Assembly (NCBI GenBank): GCA_029215795.1
Contig: JARDYH010000004.1
Span: forward strand, 212,638,517 to 212,702,516
Direction of reading: 5' to 3'
DNA from: Anniella stebbinsi
Lineage: Eukaryota > Chordata > Lepidosauria > Squamata > Anniellidae
DNA length: 64,000 bases
Within the stretch, counting starts at the first letter, position 1. Every line of letters begins with the position of its first letter. The notes beneath the pieces are model-generated. The model did no database searches and was not told the origin of the DNA. It was given only the letters and a program-made list of their open reading frames with translations. The position numbers and the translations under genes were made by a program. This document shows, in pieces, positions 30,541-44,589 of the stretch.

Positions 30541-33500
30541 CAAATGGATTGCCAAATGGCAAGCCAAATGACCCGAATCCGATCCTGATCATTTGGACGA
30601 TCCGATTTGATCCACTCTAATCCTCCCCTTCCCCCCACTCATGCTACTTACCTGCTGCCTCATCAAAAAGATAGCCAACTGGCATGTACTCCTTACCTGC
30701 TGCCTCATCAAATGGCTAGCCAAATGGCTCATGCTCCTTCCCTGCTGCCTCATCAAATGGCTAGCCAAATGACCTAAACCCGATCCTGATCATTTGGACC
30801 ATCCGATCTGACCAACTCTAATCCTACCCTCCCCCTACTCGTCCTCCTTACCTGCTCCCTTCTGCTCCTTACCTGCTGCCTCATCAAATGGCTAGCCAAA
30901 TGGCTGGCCAAACGGCAGGCCATATGACCCAAATCCAATCCCGATCCTTTGGACAATCCGATTTCATCCACTCTAATCCTCCCCCTCCCCCCACTCATGC
31001 TCCTTACCTGATGCCTCATCAAATGGCTAGCCAAATGGCTCATGCTCTTACCTGCTGCCTCATCAAATGGCTAGCCAAATGGCTAGCCTTATGACCCAAA
31101 TCCGATCCTCAACATTTGGACCATCTGATCTGATCCACTCTAATCCTCCCCTCCCCCCCACTCCTGTCATTACCTATTGCCTCATCAAATGGCTTGCTGA
31201 ATGGCTAACCAAATGACCCACATCCGATCCCGATCATTTGGACCATCTGATCTGATCCATTCTAATACTCCCCTCCCCCCACTCATGCTCCTTACAAGCT
31301 GCCTCATAAAATGGCTTGCCAAATGACCCAAATCCAATCCCAATCATTTGGACCATCCGATCTGATCCACTCCAATCCTCCCCCTCCCCCACTCGTACTC
31401 CTCACCAGCTGCCTCATCAAATGGCTAGCCAAATGGCTATCCAATTAGCTTGCAAATGACCCAAATCCAATCCTGATCATTTGGACCATCCGATTTGATC
31501 CACTCTAATCCTCCCCCTCACCCCACTTGTGCTCCTTACCTGCTGCCTCATCAAATGGCTAGAAAATGGCATGTACTCCTTACCTGCTGCCTTATCAAAT
31601 GGCTAGCTAAATGGCTCGTGCTCCTTACCTGCTGCCTCATCAAATTGCAAGCCAAATGGCTAGCCAAATGACCCAAAACTGATCCTGGTCATTTGGACCA
31701 TCCGATCTGATCCACTCTAATCCTCCCCCTCGCCCCACTCATGTCCTTACCTGCTGCCTCATCAAATGGGTAGCCAAATGTCTTCGTTCTCCTTACCTGC
31801 TGCCTCATCAAATGCCTAGCCAAATCCGATCCTGATCATTTGGATCATCCTATTTGATCTACTCTAATCCTCCTTCACCCCGCTTGTACTTCTTACCTGC
31901 TGCCTACTCAAATGGATTGCGAAATGGCTAGCCAAATGACCCAACTCCGATATTGATCATTTGAACAATCCGATTTGATGCACCCTAATGCTCCCCCTCC
32001 CCCGACTCGTGCTTCTTAACTGCTGCCTCATCAAGTGGCTAGCCAAATGGCAAGTCAAATGGCTAGCCAAATGACAGAAATCTGATCCTGATCATTTGAA
32101 CCATCTGATCTGATCCACTCTAATCCTCCCCCTCCTCCCTTGTACTCCTTACCTGCTGCCTCATCAAATGACTAGCCAAATGTCTCTTTCTTTTTACCTG
32201 CTGCTTCATCAAATGGCTAGCCATATGGCTAGTTATATGGCTAGCCAAATGACCCAAAACTGATCCTGGTCATTTGGACCATCCGATCTGATCCACTCTA
32301 ATCCTCCCGCCCCCCACTCATTCTCCTTACCTGCTGCCTCAATCAAATGGATTGCCAAATGGCAAGCCAAATGACCCGAATCCGATCCGGATCATTTGGA
32401 CGATCCGATTTGATCCACTCTAATCCTCCCCTTCCCCACACTCATGCTACTTACCTGCTGCCTCATCAAAAAGATAGCCAACTGGCATGTACTCCTTACC
32501 TGCTGCCTCATCAAATGGCTAGCCAAATGGCTCATGCTCCTTCCCTGCTGCCTCATCAAATGGCTAGCCAAATGACCTAAACCCGATCCTGATCATTTGG
32601 ACCATCCGATCTGACCAACTCTAATCCTACCCTCCCCCTACTCGTCCTCCTTACCTGCTCCCTTCTGCTCCTTACCTGCTGCCTCATCAAATGGCTAGCC
32701 AAATGGCTGGCCAAACGGCAGGCCATATGACCCAAATCCAATCCCGATCCTTTGGACAATCCGATTTCATCCACTCTAATCCTCCCCCTCCCCCCACTCA
32801 TGCTCCTTACCTGATGCCTCATCAAATGGCTAGCCAAATGGCTCGTGCTCTTACCTGCTGCCTCATCAAATGGCTAGCCAAATGGCTAGCCTTATGACCC
32901 AAATCCGATCCTCAACATTTGGACCATCTGATCTGATCCACTCTAATCCTCCCCTCCCCCCCACTCCTGTCATTACCTATTGCCTCATCAAATGGCTTGC
33001 TGAATGGCTAACCAAATGACCCACATCCGATCCCGATCATTTGGACCATCTGATCTGATCCATTCTAATACTCCCCTCCCCCCACTCATGCTCCTTACAA
33101 GCTGCCTCATAAAATGGCTTGCCAAATGACCCAAATCCAATCCCAATCATTTGGACCATCCGATCTGATCCACTCCAATCCTCCCCCTCCCCCACTCGTA
33201 CTCCTCACCAGCTGCCTCATCAAATGGCTAGCCAAATGGCTATCCAATTAGCTTGCAAATGACCCAAATCCAATCCTGATCATTTGGACCATCCGATTTG
33301 ATCCACTCTAATCCTCCCCCTCACCCCACTTGTGCTCCTTACCTGCTGCCTCATCAAATGGCTAGAAAATGGCATGTACTCCTTACCTGCTGCCTTATCA
33401 AATGGCTAGCCAAATGGCTCGTGCTCCTTACCTGCTGCCTCATCAAATTGCAAGCCAAATGGCTAGCCAAATGACCCAAAACTGATCCTGGTCATTTGGA

Positions 33501-34146
33501 CCATCCGATCTGATCCACTCTAATCCTCCCCCTCGCCCCACTCATGTCCTTACCTGCTGCCTCATCAAATGGGTAGCCAAATGTCTTCGTTCTCCTTACC
33601 TGCTGCCTCATCAAATGCCTAGCCAAATCCGATCCTGATCATTTGGATCATCCTATTTGATCTACTCTAATCCTCCTTCACCCCGCTTGTACTTCTTACC
33701 TGCTGCCTAATCAAATGGATTGCGAAATGGCTAGCCAAATGACCCAACTCCGATATTGATCATTTGAACAATCCGATTTGATGCACCCTAATGCTCCCCC
33801 TCCCCCGACTCGTGCTTCTTAACTGCTGCCTCATCAAGTGGCTAGCCAAATGGCAAGCCAAATGGCTAGCCAAATGACAGAAATCTGATCCTGATCATTT
33901 GGACCATCTGATCTGATCCACTCTAATCCTCCCCCTCCTCCCTTGTACTCCTTACCTGCTGCCTCATCAAATGACTAGCCAAATGTCTCTTTCTTTTTAC
34001 CTGCTGCTTCATCAAATGGCTAGCCATATGGCTAGTTATATGGCTAGCCAAATGACCCAAAACTGATCCTGGTCATTTGGACCATCCGATCTGATCCACT
34101 CTAATCCTCCCGCCCCCCACTCATTCTCCTTACCTGCTGCCTCATC
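30541..34146 (+). repeat. Tandem duplication of a 1,803-bp satellite block
   Basis: The block starting caaatggattgccaaatggc at 30,541 recurs at 32,344, and the two copies match at a constant offset of 1,803 bp to their ends near 32,343 and 34,146. Differences seen by eye are isolated substitutions. The junction is marked by a small irregularity (ctcaatcaaatgg at about 32,338). This indicates recent unequal exchange between diverged units. Confidence 0.9.
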
Positions 34147-37100
34147 AAATAGCTGGCCAAATCTGACCCCGAACATTTGGACCATCTGATCTGATCCACT
34201 CTAATCCTCCCCCTCGCCCCACTCGTTTCCTTACCTGCTGCCTCATCAAATGGCCAGCCAAATCTGATCCCAATCATTTGAACCATCCAACCTGATCCAT
34301 TCTAATCCTCCGGCTCCACCCACTCCCGGTCCTAACTTGCTGCCTCATCTAATGGCTAGCCAATTGGCTTGCCAAATGACCCAAACCCGATCCTGATCAT
34401 TTCGACCGTCCGATCTTATCCTCTCTAATCCACCTCCTACCCACTGATGTGCTCCTTACCTGCTGCCTCATAAAATGGCTAGCCAAATGACTCGAGCTCC
34501 TTACCTGCTGCCTCATCAAATGGCTGGCCAAATCTGCTCCTGATCATTTGAACCACCCGATCTGATCCACACTAATCCTCCCCCTCCTCCCTTGTACTCC
34601 TTACCTGCTGCTTCATCAAATGGCTAGCCAAATGCCTGGCCAAATGGCTGGCCCAATAACCCAAATCCAATCCCGATACTTTGGACCATCCGTTCTGTTC
34701 CACTCTAATCCCCCCCTTCCCCTACTACTGCTCCTTACCTGATACCTCATGAAGTGGCTATTGAAATCTGATTGCGAACTGTTGAAACAACCTGACCAGA
34801 TCCACTCTAATCCTCCCCTTCCACCCACTCGTGCTCCTTACATGCTGCCTCATCATATGGCTAGCCAAACAGCTAGCTAAATAACTCAAATCCGATCCCG
34901 ATCATTTCGACCCTCCAATCTAATCCACTCTAATCCTCCCCCTCTCCCCACTTGTGCTCCTCACCTGCTGCCTAATGAAATGGCTAGCCAAATGGCTAGC
35001 CAAATGGCTTGCCAAATGACCGAAATCCGATCCCAATCATTTGGATCATCCTATTTGATCCATTCTAATTCTCCCCCTCCCCCCTCATACTCCTTACCTT
35101 GTTGCCTCACCAAATGGCTTGCCGAATGGATAACCAAATGAATGAAATCCAATCCCGATCATTTGGACCATCTGATCTGATCCATTTTAATCCTCCCCCC
35201 CACTCGTGCTCATTGCCTGCTGCTTCATCAAATGGCTAGCCCAATGGCTCGTTCTCCTTACCTGCTGCCTCATCAAATGGCGAGTCAAATCCGATCCTGA
35301 TCATTTGGACCATCCCATCTGATCCACTCTAATCCTCCCCCTCGCCCCACTTGTTTCCTTACCTGCTGCCTCATCAAATGGCTAGCCAAATCTGATCCCA
35401 ATCATTTGAACCATCCAACCTGATCCACTCTAATCCTCCGGCTCCACCCACTCCCGGTCCTAACTTGCTGCCTCATCTAATGGCTAGCCAATTGGCTTGC
35501 CAAATGACCCAAACCCGATCCTGATCATTTCGACCGTCCGATCTGATCCACTCTAATCTTCCCCCCCCACTCGTGCTCCTTACCTGCTGCCTCATCAAAT
35601 GGATAGCCAAATGGCTCGTGCTCCTTACCTGCTGCCTCATCAAAGGGCTAGCCAAATCCGATCCGGATCATTTGGACCATCCGATCTGATCTATTCTAAT
35701 CCTCCCTCTCCTCCCTTGTACTCCTTACCTGCAGCCTCGTCAAATGGCTAGCCAAATAGCTAGCCAAATGGCTGGCCAAATAACCCAAATCCAATCCCGA
35801 TACTTTGCACCATCTGTTCTGTTCCACTCTAATCCTCCCCTTTCCCACACTCATGCTCCTTACCTTATGCCTCATCAGACTAGCCAAATCTGATCCCAAT
35901 CATTTGAAACAATCCGACCAGATCCACTCTAATCCTCCCTTTCCATCCACTCGTCCTCCTTACTTGCTGCCTCATCATATGGCTAGCCAAATAGCTATCC
36001 AAATAATACAGATCCAATCCCCATTATTTGGACCCTCCAATCTGATCCACTCCAATCTTTCCCCTCCCCCCACTCATGCTCCTTACCAGCTGCCTTATCA
36101 AATGGCTTGCCGAATGGCTAAACAAATTACCAAAATCTAATCCCGATCATTTGGACCATCCGATCTGATCCACTCCAAACCTCCCCCCACTCGTGCTCAT
36201 TGCCTGCTGCTTCATAAAATGGCTAGCCAAATGCCTCGTGCTCTTTATCTGCTGCCTCATTAAATGGCTATCCAAATCCGACCCCGATCATTTGGGCCAT
36301 CTGATCTGATCCACAATAATCCTCCCACTCCCCCCTTGTGGTCCTTTGCTGCCCCATCAAAAGGCTAGCCAAATGGCTTGCCAAATGGCTGGCCAAATGA
36401 CCCAAATCCAATCCCGATCATTTGGACCAACCTATCTGATCCACTCTAATCCTCCCCCACACTTTTGTTCCTTACCTGATGCCTCATCAAATGCCTAGCC
36501 AAATCTGATCCCGATCATATGAACCATCCAACCTGATCCATTCTAATCCTCCCTCTCCACCCACTCACGCTCCTCAGTTGCTGCCTCATCAAATGGATAG
36601 CCAATTGGCATGCCAAAAGACCCTAATCCGATCCCGATCATTTTGACCATCCAATCTGATCCACTCCAGTACATCCCCTCCCCAAACTTGTGCTCCTTAC
36701 CTGCTGCCTCATCAAATGGCTAGCCAAATCTGACCCCAAACATTTGGACCATCTGATCTGATCCACCCTAATCCTCCCCCTCGCCCCACTCTTGTCCTTA
36801 CCTGCTGCCTCATCAAATTGCTAGCCAAATGTCTTCGTTCTCCTTACCTGCTGCCTCATCAAATGGCTTGCCAAATGGCTGGCCAAATGAGCCAAATCCA
36901 ATCCCAATCATTTGGAACATCCGATCTGATCCACTCTCATCCCCCCCTCCTCCCACTCGTGTCCTTACCTGCTGCCTCGCCAAATGCCTTGCAAAATGGC
37001 TAGCCAAATGTCCCAAATCCGATCCCGATCATTTGAACCATCCGAACTGATCCACTCTAATCCTCACCCCACTCAAACTCATTACCTGCTGCTTCATCAA

Positions 37101-38937
37101 ATGGCTAACCGAATGGCTCATGCTCCTTACCTGCTGAATCATCAAATGGCTAGCCAAATGGCTCGTGCTCCTTACCTGCTGCCTCATCAAATGGCTAGCC
37201 AAATGGCTAGCCAAATGACCCAAATCCGATCCCGATCATTTGAAGCATCTGATCTAATCCACGCTAATCCTTCCCCTCCCCCCACTCATACTCCTTACCT
37301 GCTGCCTCAACAAATGGCTAGCCCAATGTCTAGCCAAATGGCTATCCAAATGAAACAAATCCGATCCTGATCATTTGTACCATCTGATCTGACCTGACCA
37401 CTCGAATCCCCCTTCCCCCTCGTGCTCCGTAACTGCTGCCTCATCATATGGCAAGCCAAATAGCTAGCCAAATAACCCAAATCTGATCCCGATCAGTTAG
37501 ACTTCCAATCTGATCCACTCTAATCCTCCCCCTCCCCCCTCGTACTCCTTCTCTGCTACCTCGTAAAATGGCTTGCCCAATGGCTAACCAAATGACCCAA
37601 ATCCAAGCCCGATCATTTGGATCATCCGATTATTTGGACCATACAATCTTATCCACTCCACTGCTCCCCCTCCCCCCACTCGTGTACTTACCAGGTGCCT
37701 CACCAAATGCCTTGCAAAATGGCAAGCCAAATGACCCAAATCCGATCCCGATCATTTGGACCATCCGAACTGATCCACTCTATTCCTCACCCCACTCATA
37801 CTCATTACCTGCTGCTTCATCAAATGGCTAGCCGAATGATTCATGCTCCTTACCTCCTGCATCATCAAACGGCTAGCCAAATGGCTCATGCTCCTTACCT
37901 GCTGCCTCATCAAATGGCTAACCAAATCTGACCCCGATCATTTGGGCCATCCGATCTGATCCATTCTAATTCTCCCCTCCCCCTTGTTCTTTTTACCTGC
38001 TGCCTCATCAAATGGCTAGCCAAATGGCTTGACAAATGGCTGGCCAAATGACCCAAATCCAATCCTGATCATTTGGACCAACCTATCTGATCCACTCTAA
38101 TCCTCCCCTTCCCCCCACTTTTGCTCCTTACCTGATGCCTCATCAGATACCTAGCCAAATCCGATCCTGATCATTTGTACCATCCAACATGATCCATTCT
38201 AATCCTCCCCCTCCCCCCACTCACGCTCACTTGCTGCCTCATCAAATCGCTAGCCTATTGGCTTGACAAATGACCCAAATACGATCCCGATCATTTCGAC
38301 CGTCCGATCTGATTCACTCTAGTCCACACCCTCCCCACACTTGTGCACTTTACCTGCTGCTTCCTAAAATGTCTAGCCAAATGGCTAGAGCTCCTTACTT
38401 GCTGCCTCATCAAATGTCTTGCCAAATCTGATCCCGATCATTTGGATTATCTGATCTGGTCCACTCAAATCCTCCCCCTCACCCCACTCGTGCTCCTTAA
38501 CTGCTGTCTCATCAAATGGCTAGGTAAATGGCTAGCCAAATGGCTAGACAAATGACCCAACTCTGATCCCGATCATTTGGAGCATCCAATCTAATCCACT
38601 CTAATCCATCCCCTCCCCCCACTCGTGCTCCTTACCTGCTGCCTCATGAAATGGCTAGCCAAATCTGATCCCAATTATTTGGACCATACAATCTGATCCA
38701 CTCTACTCCTTCCCCTCTCACCACTCGTGTACTTACCTGCTGCCTCGCCAAATGCCTTGCAAAATGGTTAGCCAAATGACCCAAATCCGATCCCAATCTT
38801 TTGGATCATCCAAACTGATCCACTCTAATCTTCCCCCCACTCATACTCATTATGAGTGCTCCTTACCTGCTGTCTCAACAAATGGCTAGCCAAATGTATA
38901 CCAAATGGCTATGCAAATGAACCAAATCCGATCCCGA

Positions 38938-40164
38938 TCATGTGGACCATCTCATATGATCCACACTAATCCTCCACCTCCCCCTAGTCGTCCTCCTTAC
39001 CTGCTGCCTTATCAAATGGCTTGCAAAATGGCTCGTCCTCCTTAACTGCTGCATCATCAAACGGCTAGCCAAATGGCTCTTGCTCCTTACCTGCTGCCAC
39101 ATCAAATGGCTAGCCATATGGCTAGCTATATGGCTAGCCAAATGACCCAAAACCGATCCTGATCATTTGGACCATCCGATCTGATCCGCTCTAATCCTCG
39201 CTCCCCCTACGCATGCTCCTCACCTGCTGCCTCATCAAATGGCTAGCCAAATCCGATCCCGATCATTTGAACCATCCAACCTGATCCATTCTAATCCTCT
39301 CCCTCCCTCCCTCCACCCACTCACACTCCTCTCTTTCTGCCTCATCTAATGGCTAGCCAATTGGCTTGCCAAATGACCCAAACCCGATCCTGATCATTTC
39401 GACCGTCCGATCTTATCCTCTGTAATCAACCCATCCCGACACGTGATCCTTACCTGCTGCCTCATCAAATGGCTAGCCAAATGGCTCGAGCTCCTTCCCC
39501 GCTGCCTCATCAAATGGCTAGCCAAATCCGATCCAGATCATTTGAACCACCCGATCTGATCCACACTAATCCTCCCCCTCCCCTCTTGTGCTCCTTACCT
39601 GTTGCTTCATCAAATGGCTAGCCAATTGGCTTGCCAAATGACCCAAACCCGATCCTGATCATTTCGACCATCCGATCTGAACCTCTCTACCCCTCCCCCT
39701 CCCCCCACTCGTGTCCTTACCCGCTGCCTCGCCAAATGCATTGCAAAATGGGTATCCAAATGACCCAAATCCGACCACAATCATTTGGGCCATCCGATGT
39801 GATCCACCCCAATCCTCCCCCTCCCTCCACTTTTGCTCCTTACCTGATGCCTCATCAAATGCCTAGCCAAATCCAATCCTGATCATTTGAACCATCCAAC
39901 CTGATCCATTCTAATACTCCCCCTCCACCCACTTGTGCTCGTTACCTGCTGCCTCATAAAATGTCTAGCCAAATGGCTCGAGCTCCTTACTTGCTGCCTC
40001 ATCAAATGGATAGCCAAATAGCCTGTACACCTTACCTGGTGCCTCATGAAATGACTAGCCAAATGTCTCATTCTCCTTACCTGCTGCCTCATCAAACGGC
40101 TAGCCATATGGCTAACATATGGCTCGCCAAATGATCCAAACCCGATCCTGATCATTTGGACCAT
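38938..40164 (+). repeat. Satellite block recurring at +6,599 bp
   Basis: The sequence from about 38.94 to 40.16 kb, including the unusual tccctccctccctccaccca tract at 39.30 kb, reappears at 45.54-46.76 kb at an offset of 6,599 bp, and in part again at 48.3-49.4 kb. Confidence 0.85.
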
Positions 40165-41560
40165 CCTCTCTGATCCACCCTAATCCTCCCCCTCGCCCCA
40201 CTCGTGTCCTTACCTGCTGCCTCATCAAATGGCTAGCCAAACCCGATCCCGATCATTTGGACCATCCGATCTGATTCACTCCAATCCTCCCCCCCACTCG
40301 TGCTTCTTACTTGCTGCCTCATCAATTGGCTAGCCTAATGGCTCGTGCTCCTTACCTGCTGCTTCATCAAATGGCTAGCAAATTGTTGGCCAAATGGCTG
40401 GCCAAATGACCCAAATCCAATCCCTATACTTTGGACCATCCGTTCTGATCCAATGTAATCCTCCCCCTTCCCCCACTAATGCTCCTTAAGTGATGCCGCA
40501 TCCAATGGCTAGGCAAATCTGATCCCATCATTTGAAATAATCCGATCTGATCCACTCTAATCCTCCCCCTCCCCCATCGTGCTCCTACCCTGCTGCCTCA
40601 TCATATAGCTGGCCAAATGGCTAGCCACATGTCCCAAATCTGATCCCGATCATTTGGACCATCCGATCTGATCCACTCTAAATCTCCCCTCCCCCCACTT
40701 GTGCTCCTTACCTTCTGCCTCATGAAATGGCTAGCCAAATCCGATCCCGATCATTTGGACCATCCAATCTGATCCACTCTAATCCTCCCCCTCGTGCCCC
40801 TTACCTGATGCCTCATCAAATGCCTAGCCAAATCCAATCCTGATCATTTGAACCATCCAACCTGATCCATTCTAATACTCCCCCTCCACCCACTTGTGCT
40901 CGTTACCTGCTGCCTCATAAAATGTCTAGCCAAATGGCTCGAGCTCCTTACTTGCTGCCTCATCAAATGGATAGCCAAATAGCCTGTACACCTTACCTGG
41001 TGCCTCATGAAATGACTAGCCAAATGTCTCATTCTCCTTACCTGCTGCCTCATCAAACGGCTAGCCATATGGCTAACATATGGCTCGCCAAATGATCCAA
41101 ACCCGATCCTGATCATTTGGACCATCTTCTCTGATCCACCCTAATCCTCCCCCTTGCCCCACTCGTGTCCTTACCTGCTGCCTCATCAAATGGCTAGCCA
41201 AACCCGATCCCGATCATTTGGACCATCCGATCTGATTCACTCCAATCCTCCCCCCCACTCGTGCTTCTTACTTGCTGCCTCATCAAATGGCTAGCCTAAT
41301 GGCTCGTGCTCCTTACCTGCTGCTTCATCAAATGGCTAGCAAATGGTTGGCCAAATGGCTGGCCAAATGACCCAAATCCAATCCCTTTACTTTGGACCAT
41401 CCGTTCTGATCCAATGTAATCCTCCCCCTTCCCCCACTAATGCTCCTTAAGTGATGCCGCATCCAATGGCTAGGCAAATCTGATCCCAATCATTTGGACC
41501 ATCCGATCTGATCCACTCTAAATCTCCCCTCCCCCCACTTGTGCTCCTTACCTTCTGCCT
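39839..41560 (+). repeat. Tandem duplication of a 961-bp satellite block
   Basis: The block beginning cttacctgatgcctcatc at 39,839 recurs at 40,800 with a constant offset of 961 bp. The second copy lacks a single unit (the piece equivalent to about 40,535-40,640). The copies differ at few positions. Confidence 0.88.
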
Positions 41561-41823
41561 CATGAAATGGCTAGCCAATTCCGATCCCGATCATTTGGAC
41601 CATCCGATCTGATCCACTGTAATCCTCGCCCTCCATCCACTCGCACTTCTTACCTGCTGGCTCAGAAAATGGCTTGCCAAATGGCTAACCAAAAGACTCA
41701 AATCCAATCCCGGATATTTGGACCATCCGATCTGATACACTCTAATCCTCCCCTTTCCCCCCCCTTGTGCTCCTTATCTGCTGCCTCATGAAATGGCTAG
41801 CCAAATGGCTAGCCAAATGGCTA

Positions 41824-42030
41824 ATGGAACAAGGAGGGAAGGGAGCATCAAAAAATTTTAAAGATTTTCTGTTGTATTTTAGAGTTGTCTAAAATGTGGC
41901 TATATCTGTTTTGTGTAGCTCCTGACGAAGGTTTTGTAACCGAAACGCGTATAACAGATAGAAGATAAAAAGAAATGAAGAAAAATACAGTTTTTTACAT
42001 GGCACCAGACCTTTGCTCTCCTTTTTCTCT
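41824..42030 (+). mobile_element. Non-satellite insert, copy 1
   Basis: The satellite stops at ggctaatgg and resumes at ctagccaaatggcaagcc. The insert begins aacaaggagggaagggagca and ends ttgctctcctttttct. It contains a compact structured motif at 41,903-41,960. The phrase ctcctgacgaagg followed by accgaaacgcgt is of a type widespread in vertebrate retroelements. No coding frame. It resembles a fragment of a retroelement; the family is not certain. Confidence 0.8.
41903..41960 (+). other. Hammerhead-ribozyme-like motif, copy 1
   Basis: Core CTGACGA (41,922-41,928) matches the hammerhead CUGANGA box. It is followed after one extra A by a 4-bp stem GGTT/AACC (41,930-41,933 and 41,938-41,941), then GAAA (41,942-41,945), then the palindrome ACGCGT (41,945-41,950). 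Outer arms TATCTGTT (41,903-41,910) and AACAGATA (41,953-41,960) are perfectly complementary. Small type I hammerheads with very short helix III and palindromic loops are known in Penelope-like retroelements. The extra A and the unpaired bases between the outer stem and core mean that activity is unproven. Confidence 0.5.
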
Positions 42031-44589
42031 AGCCAAATGGCAAGCCAAATGACCAAAATGCGATTGCAATCATTTGTTCCATCTCATCTGACCCACTCTA
42101 ATCCTCCCCTCCCCCCTCATACTCCATACCTGCTACCTCAACAAATGGCTATCCAAATGGCTAGCCAAATGACCAACATCCGATGTCAATCATTTGGACC
42201 ATCTCATCTGACCACTCTAATCCTCCCTTCCCACTACTCATGCTCCTTACCTGCTACCTCAACAAATGGCTAGCCAAATGGCTAGCCAAATGACAATCCG
42301 ATCTGATCCACTCTAATCCTCCCCCTCCCCCCTCATGTTCCTTATCTGCTGCTTCATCGTATGGCTAGCCAAATGGCTAGCCACTTGTCCCAAATCCGAT
42401 CCCGATCATTTGGACCAACCGATCTGATCCACTCTACTATTCCCCCTCCCCCCTCGTGCTCCTTACCTGCTGCCTCATCATATGGCTAGCCAAATGGCTA
42501 ACCAAAAGACCCAAATCCAATCCCGGTCATTTGGACCATCTGATCTGATCCACTCTAATCCTCCCCTCCCACCACTCGTATTCCTTACCTGCTGCCTCAT
42601 CAAATGGCTAGCCAAATGGCTAGCCAAATAACTACCAAATGACCAAAATCCAATGCCAATCATGTTCACCATCTTATCCTCCTCTCCCCCCACTCGTGCT
42701 ATATACCTGCTACCTCATCAAATGGCTAGCCAAATGTCTAGCCAAATGGCTCATACGCCTTACTTGCTGTCTCATCAGATGGCTATCATAATGGCTAGCC
42801 AAATGGCTTGCCAAATTGCTTGCCACTCTAATCCTCCCCCTCCCCCCACTCGTGTTCCTTACCTGCTGCCTCATCATATGGCAAGCCAAATAGCTAGCCA
42901 CATAACCCAAATCCGATCCGGTCATTTAGACAACCGATCTGATCCACTCTAATCCTCCCCCTCCCCCCACTCGTGCTCCCTACCTGCAGCCTTATCAGAT
43001 GGAAAACCAGATGGCTCATGCTCCTTACCTGATGCCTCATGAAATGTCTATCCAAATCCAATCCAGATTATTTGGACCATCCGATCTGGTCCACACTAAT
43101 CCTCCCCTTCTCCCAACTCGTTCTCCTTACCTGCTGCCTCAGCAAATGGCTTGCCAAATGTCTAGCCAAATGTCTAGCCAAATGACCCAAATCCGATCTC
43201 GATCATTTGGACCATCCGATCTAATCCACTCTCATCCTCCCCCTCCCCCCACTCTTACTCCTTACCTGCTATCTCTTCAAATGGCTTGCCAAATGGCTAG
43301 CGAAATAACCCAAATCCGATCCCTATCATTTGGACCATTTGGTCTGATCCACTCTAATCCTTCCCCTCCCCCCACTCTTGCTCCTTCCCTGCTATCTCTT
43401 CAAATGGCTAGCGAAATGGCTAGCCAAATGACCCAAATCCAATCCTGATCATTTGGACCATCCGATCTGATCCCCTCTAATCCTCCCCTTCCCCCATTCG
43501 TTCTCATTACCTGCTGCCTCATCAACTGGCTAGCCGTATGGCTAGCCAAATGGCTTGCCAAATGACCACTATCCGATCCCGATCATTTGGACCATCTGAT
43601 CTGATGCACTCTAATACTCCCCTCCCCCACTTGTGCTCCTTACATGCTGCCTCATCAAATGGCTTGCCAAATGCCTAGCCAAATGACTGAAGTCTGATCC
43701 AGATCATGTGGACCATCCGATCGGATCCACTCTAATCCTCCCCCTCCCACTTGTCGTACTCCTTACCTGCTACCTCATCAAATGGCTAGCCAAATGGCTT
43801 GCTCCTTACTTGCTGTCTTATCAGATGGCTATCATAATGGCTAGCCAAATGGCTTGCCAAATTGCTTGCCACTCTAATCCTCCCCTCCCACCACTCGTAA
43901 ACCTAACCTTCTACGTCATCAAGTGGCTAGCCAAATGGCTGGCCAAATGACCCAACTGCGATCCCAATCATTTAGACAATCCGATCTGACCACTCTAATC
44001 CCCCTGCCCCCTCGTGCTCCATACCTGCTGCCTCATCATATGAGGCTATCATAATGGCTAGCCAAATGGCTTGCCAAATTGCTTGCCACTCTAATCCTCC
44101 CCATCCCCCCACTCGTGCTCCTTACCTTCTGCCTCATCATATGGCAAGCCAAATAGTTAGCCACATAACCCAAATCCGATCCCGATCATTTAGACATCCG
44201 ATCTGATCCACTCTTATCCTCCCCCTCCCCCCACTCGTTCTCCCTACCTGCAGCCTTATCAGATGGAAAACCAGATGGCTCATGCTCCTTACCTGCTGCC
44301 TCATCAAATGTCTAGCCAAATCCAATCCCGATTATTTGGAACATCCGATCTGGTCCACACTAATCCTCCCCCTCTCCCAACTCGTTCTCCTTACCCGATG
44401 CCTCATCAAATGGCCAGCCAAATGACCAACATCCGATCCCAATCATTTGGACCATTCGATCTGATCCATTCTAATCCTCCCCCTCCCCCCACTCGTGCTC
44501 CTTACCTGCTGCATCTTCATATGGCTAGCCAAATCTGATCCGGATCATTTGGACCATCCGATCTGATCCACTCTCATCCTCCCCCTCGT

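Larger units (their letters stand above)
41500..43450 (+). repeat. Satellite block with insert, duplicated 8.4 kb away
   Basis: This block, including the non-satellite insert at 41,824-42,030, recurs at about 49.9-51.93 kb. The offset is 8,422 bp at the left side of the insert and 8,472 bp further right, because the second copy gained a 45-bp subunit near 50.60-50.65 kb and a few bases elsewhere. Confidence 0.88.

Noticed and set aside
42999..43448. 149-codon and similar open frames within the array taken as a protein family
   Set aside because: They are unit translations kept open by lengths divisible by three, present on both strands, with no independent evidence of coding.
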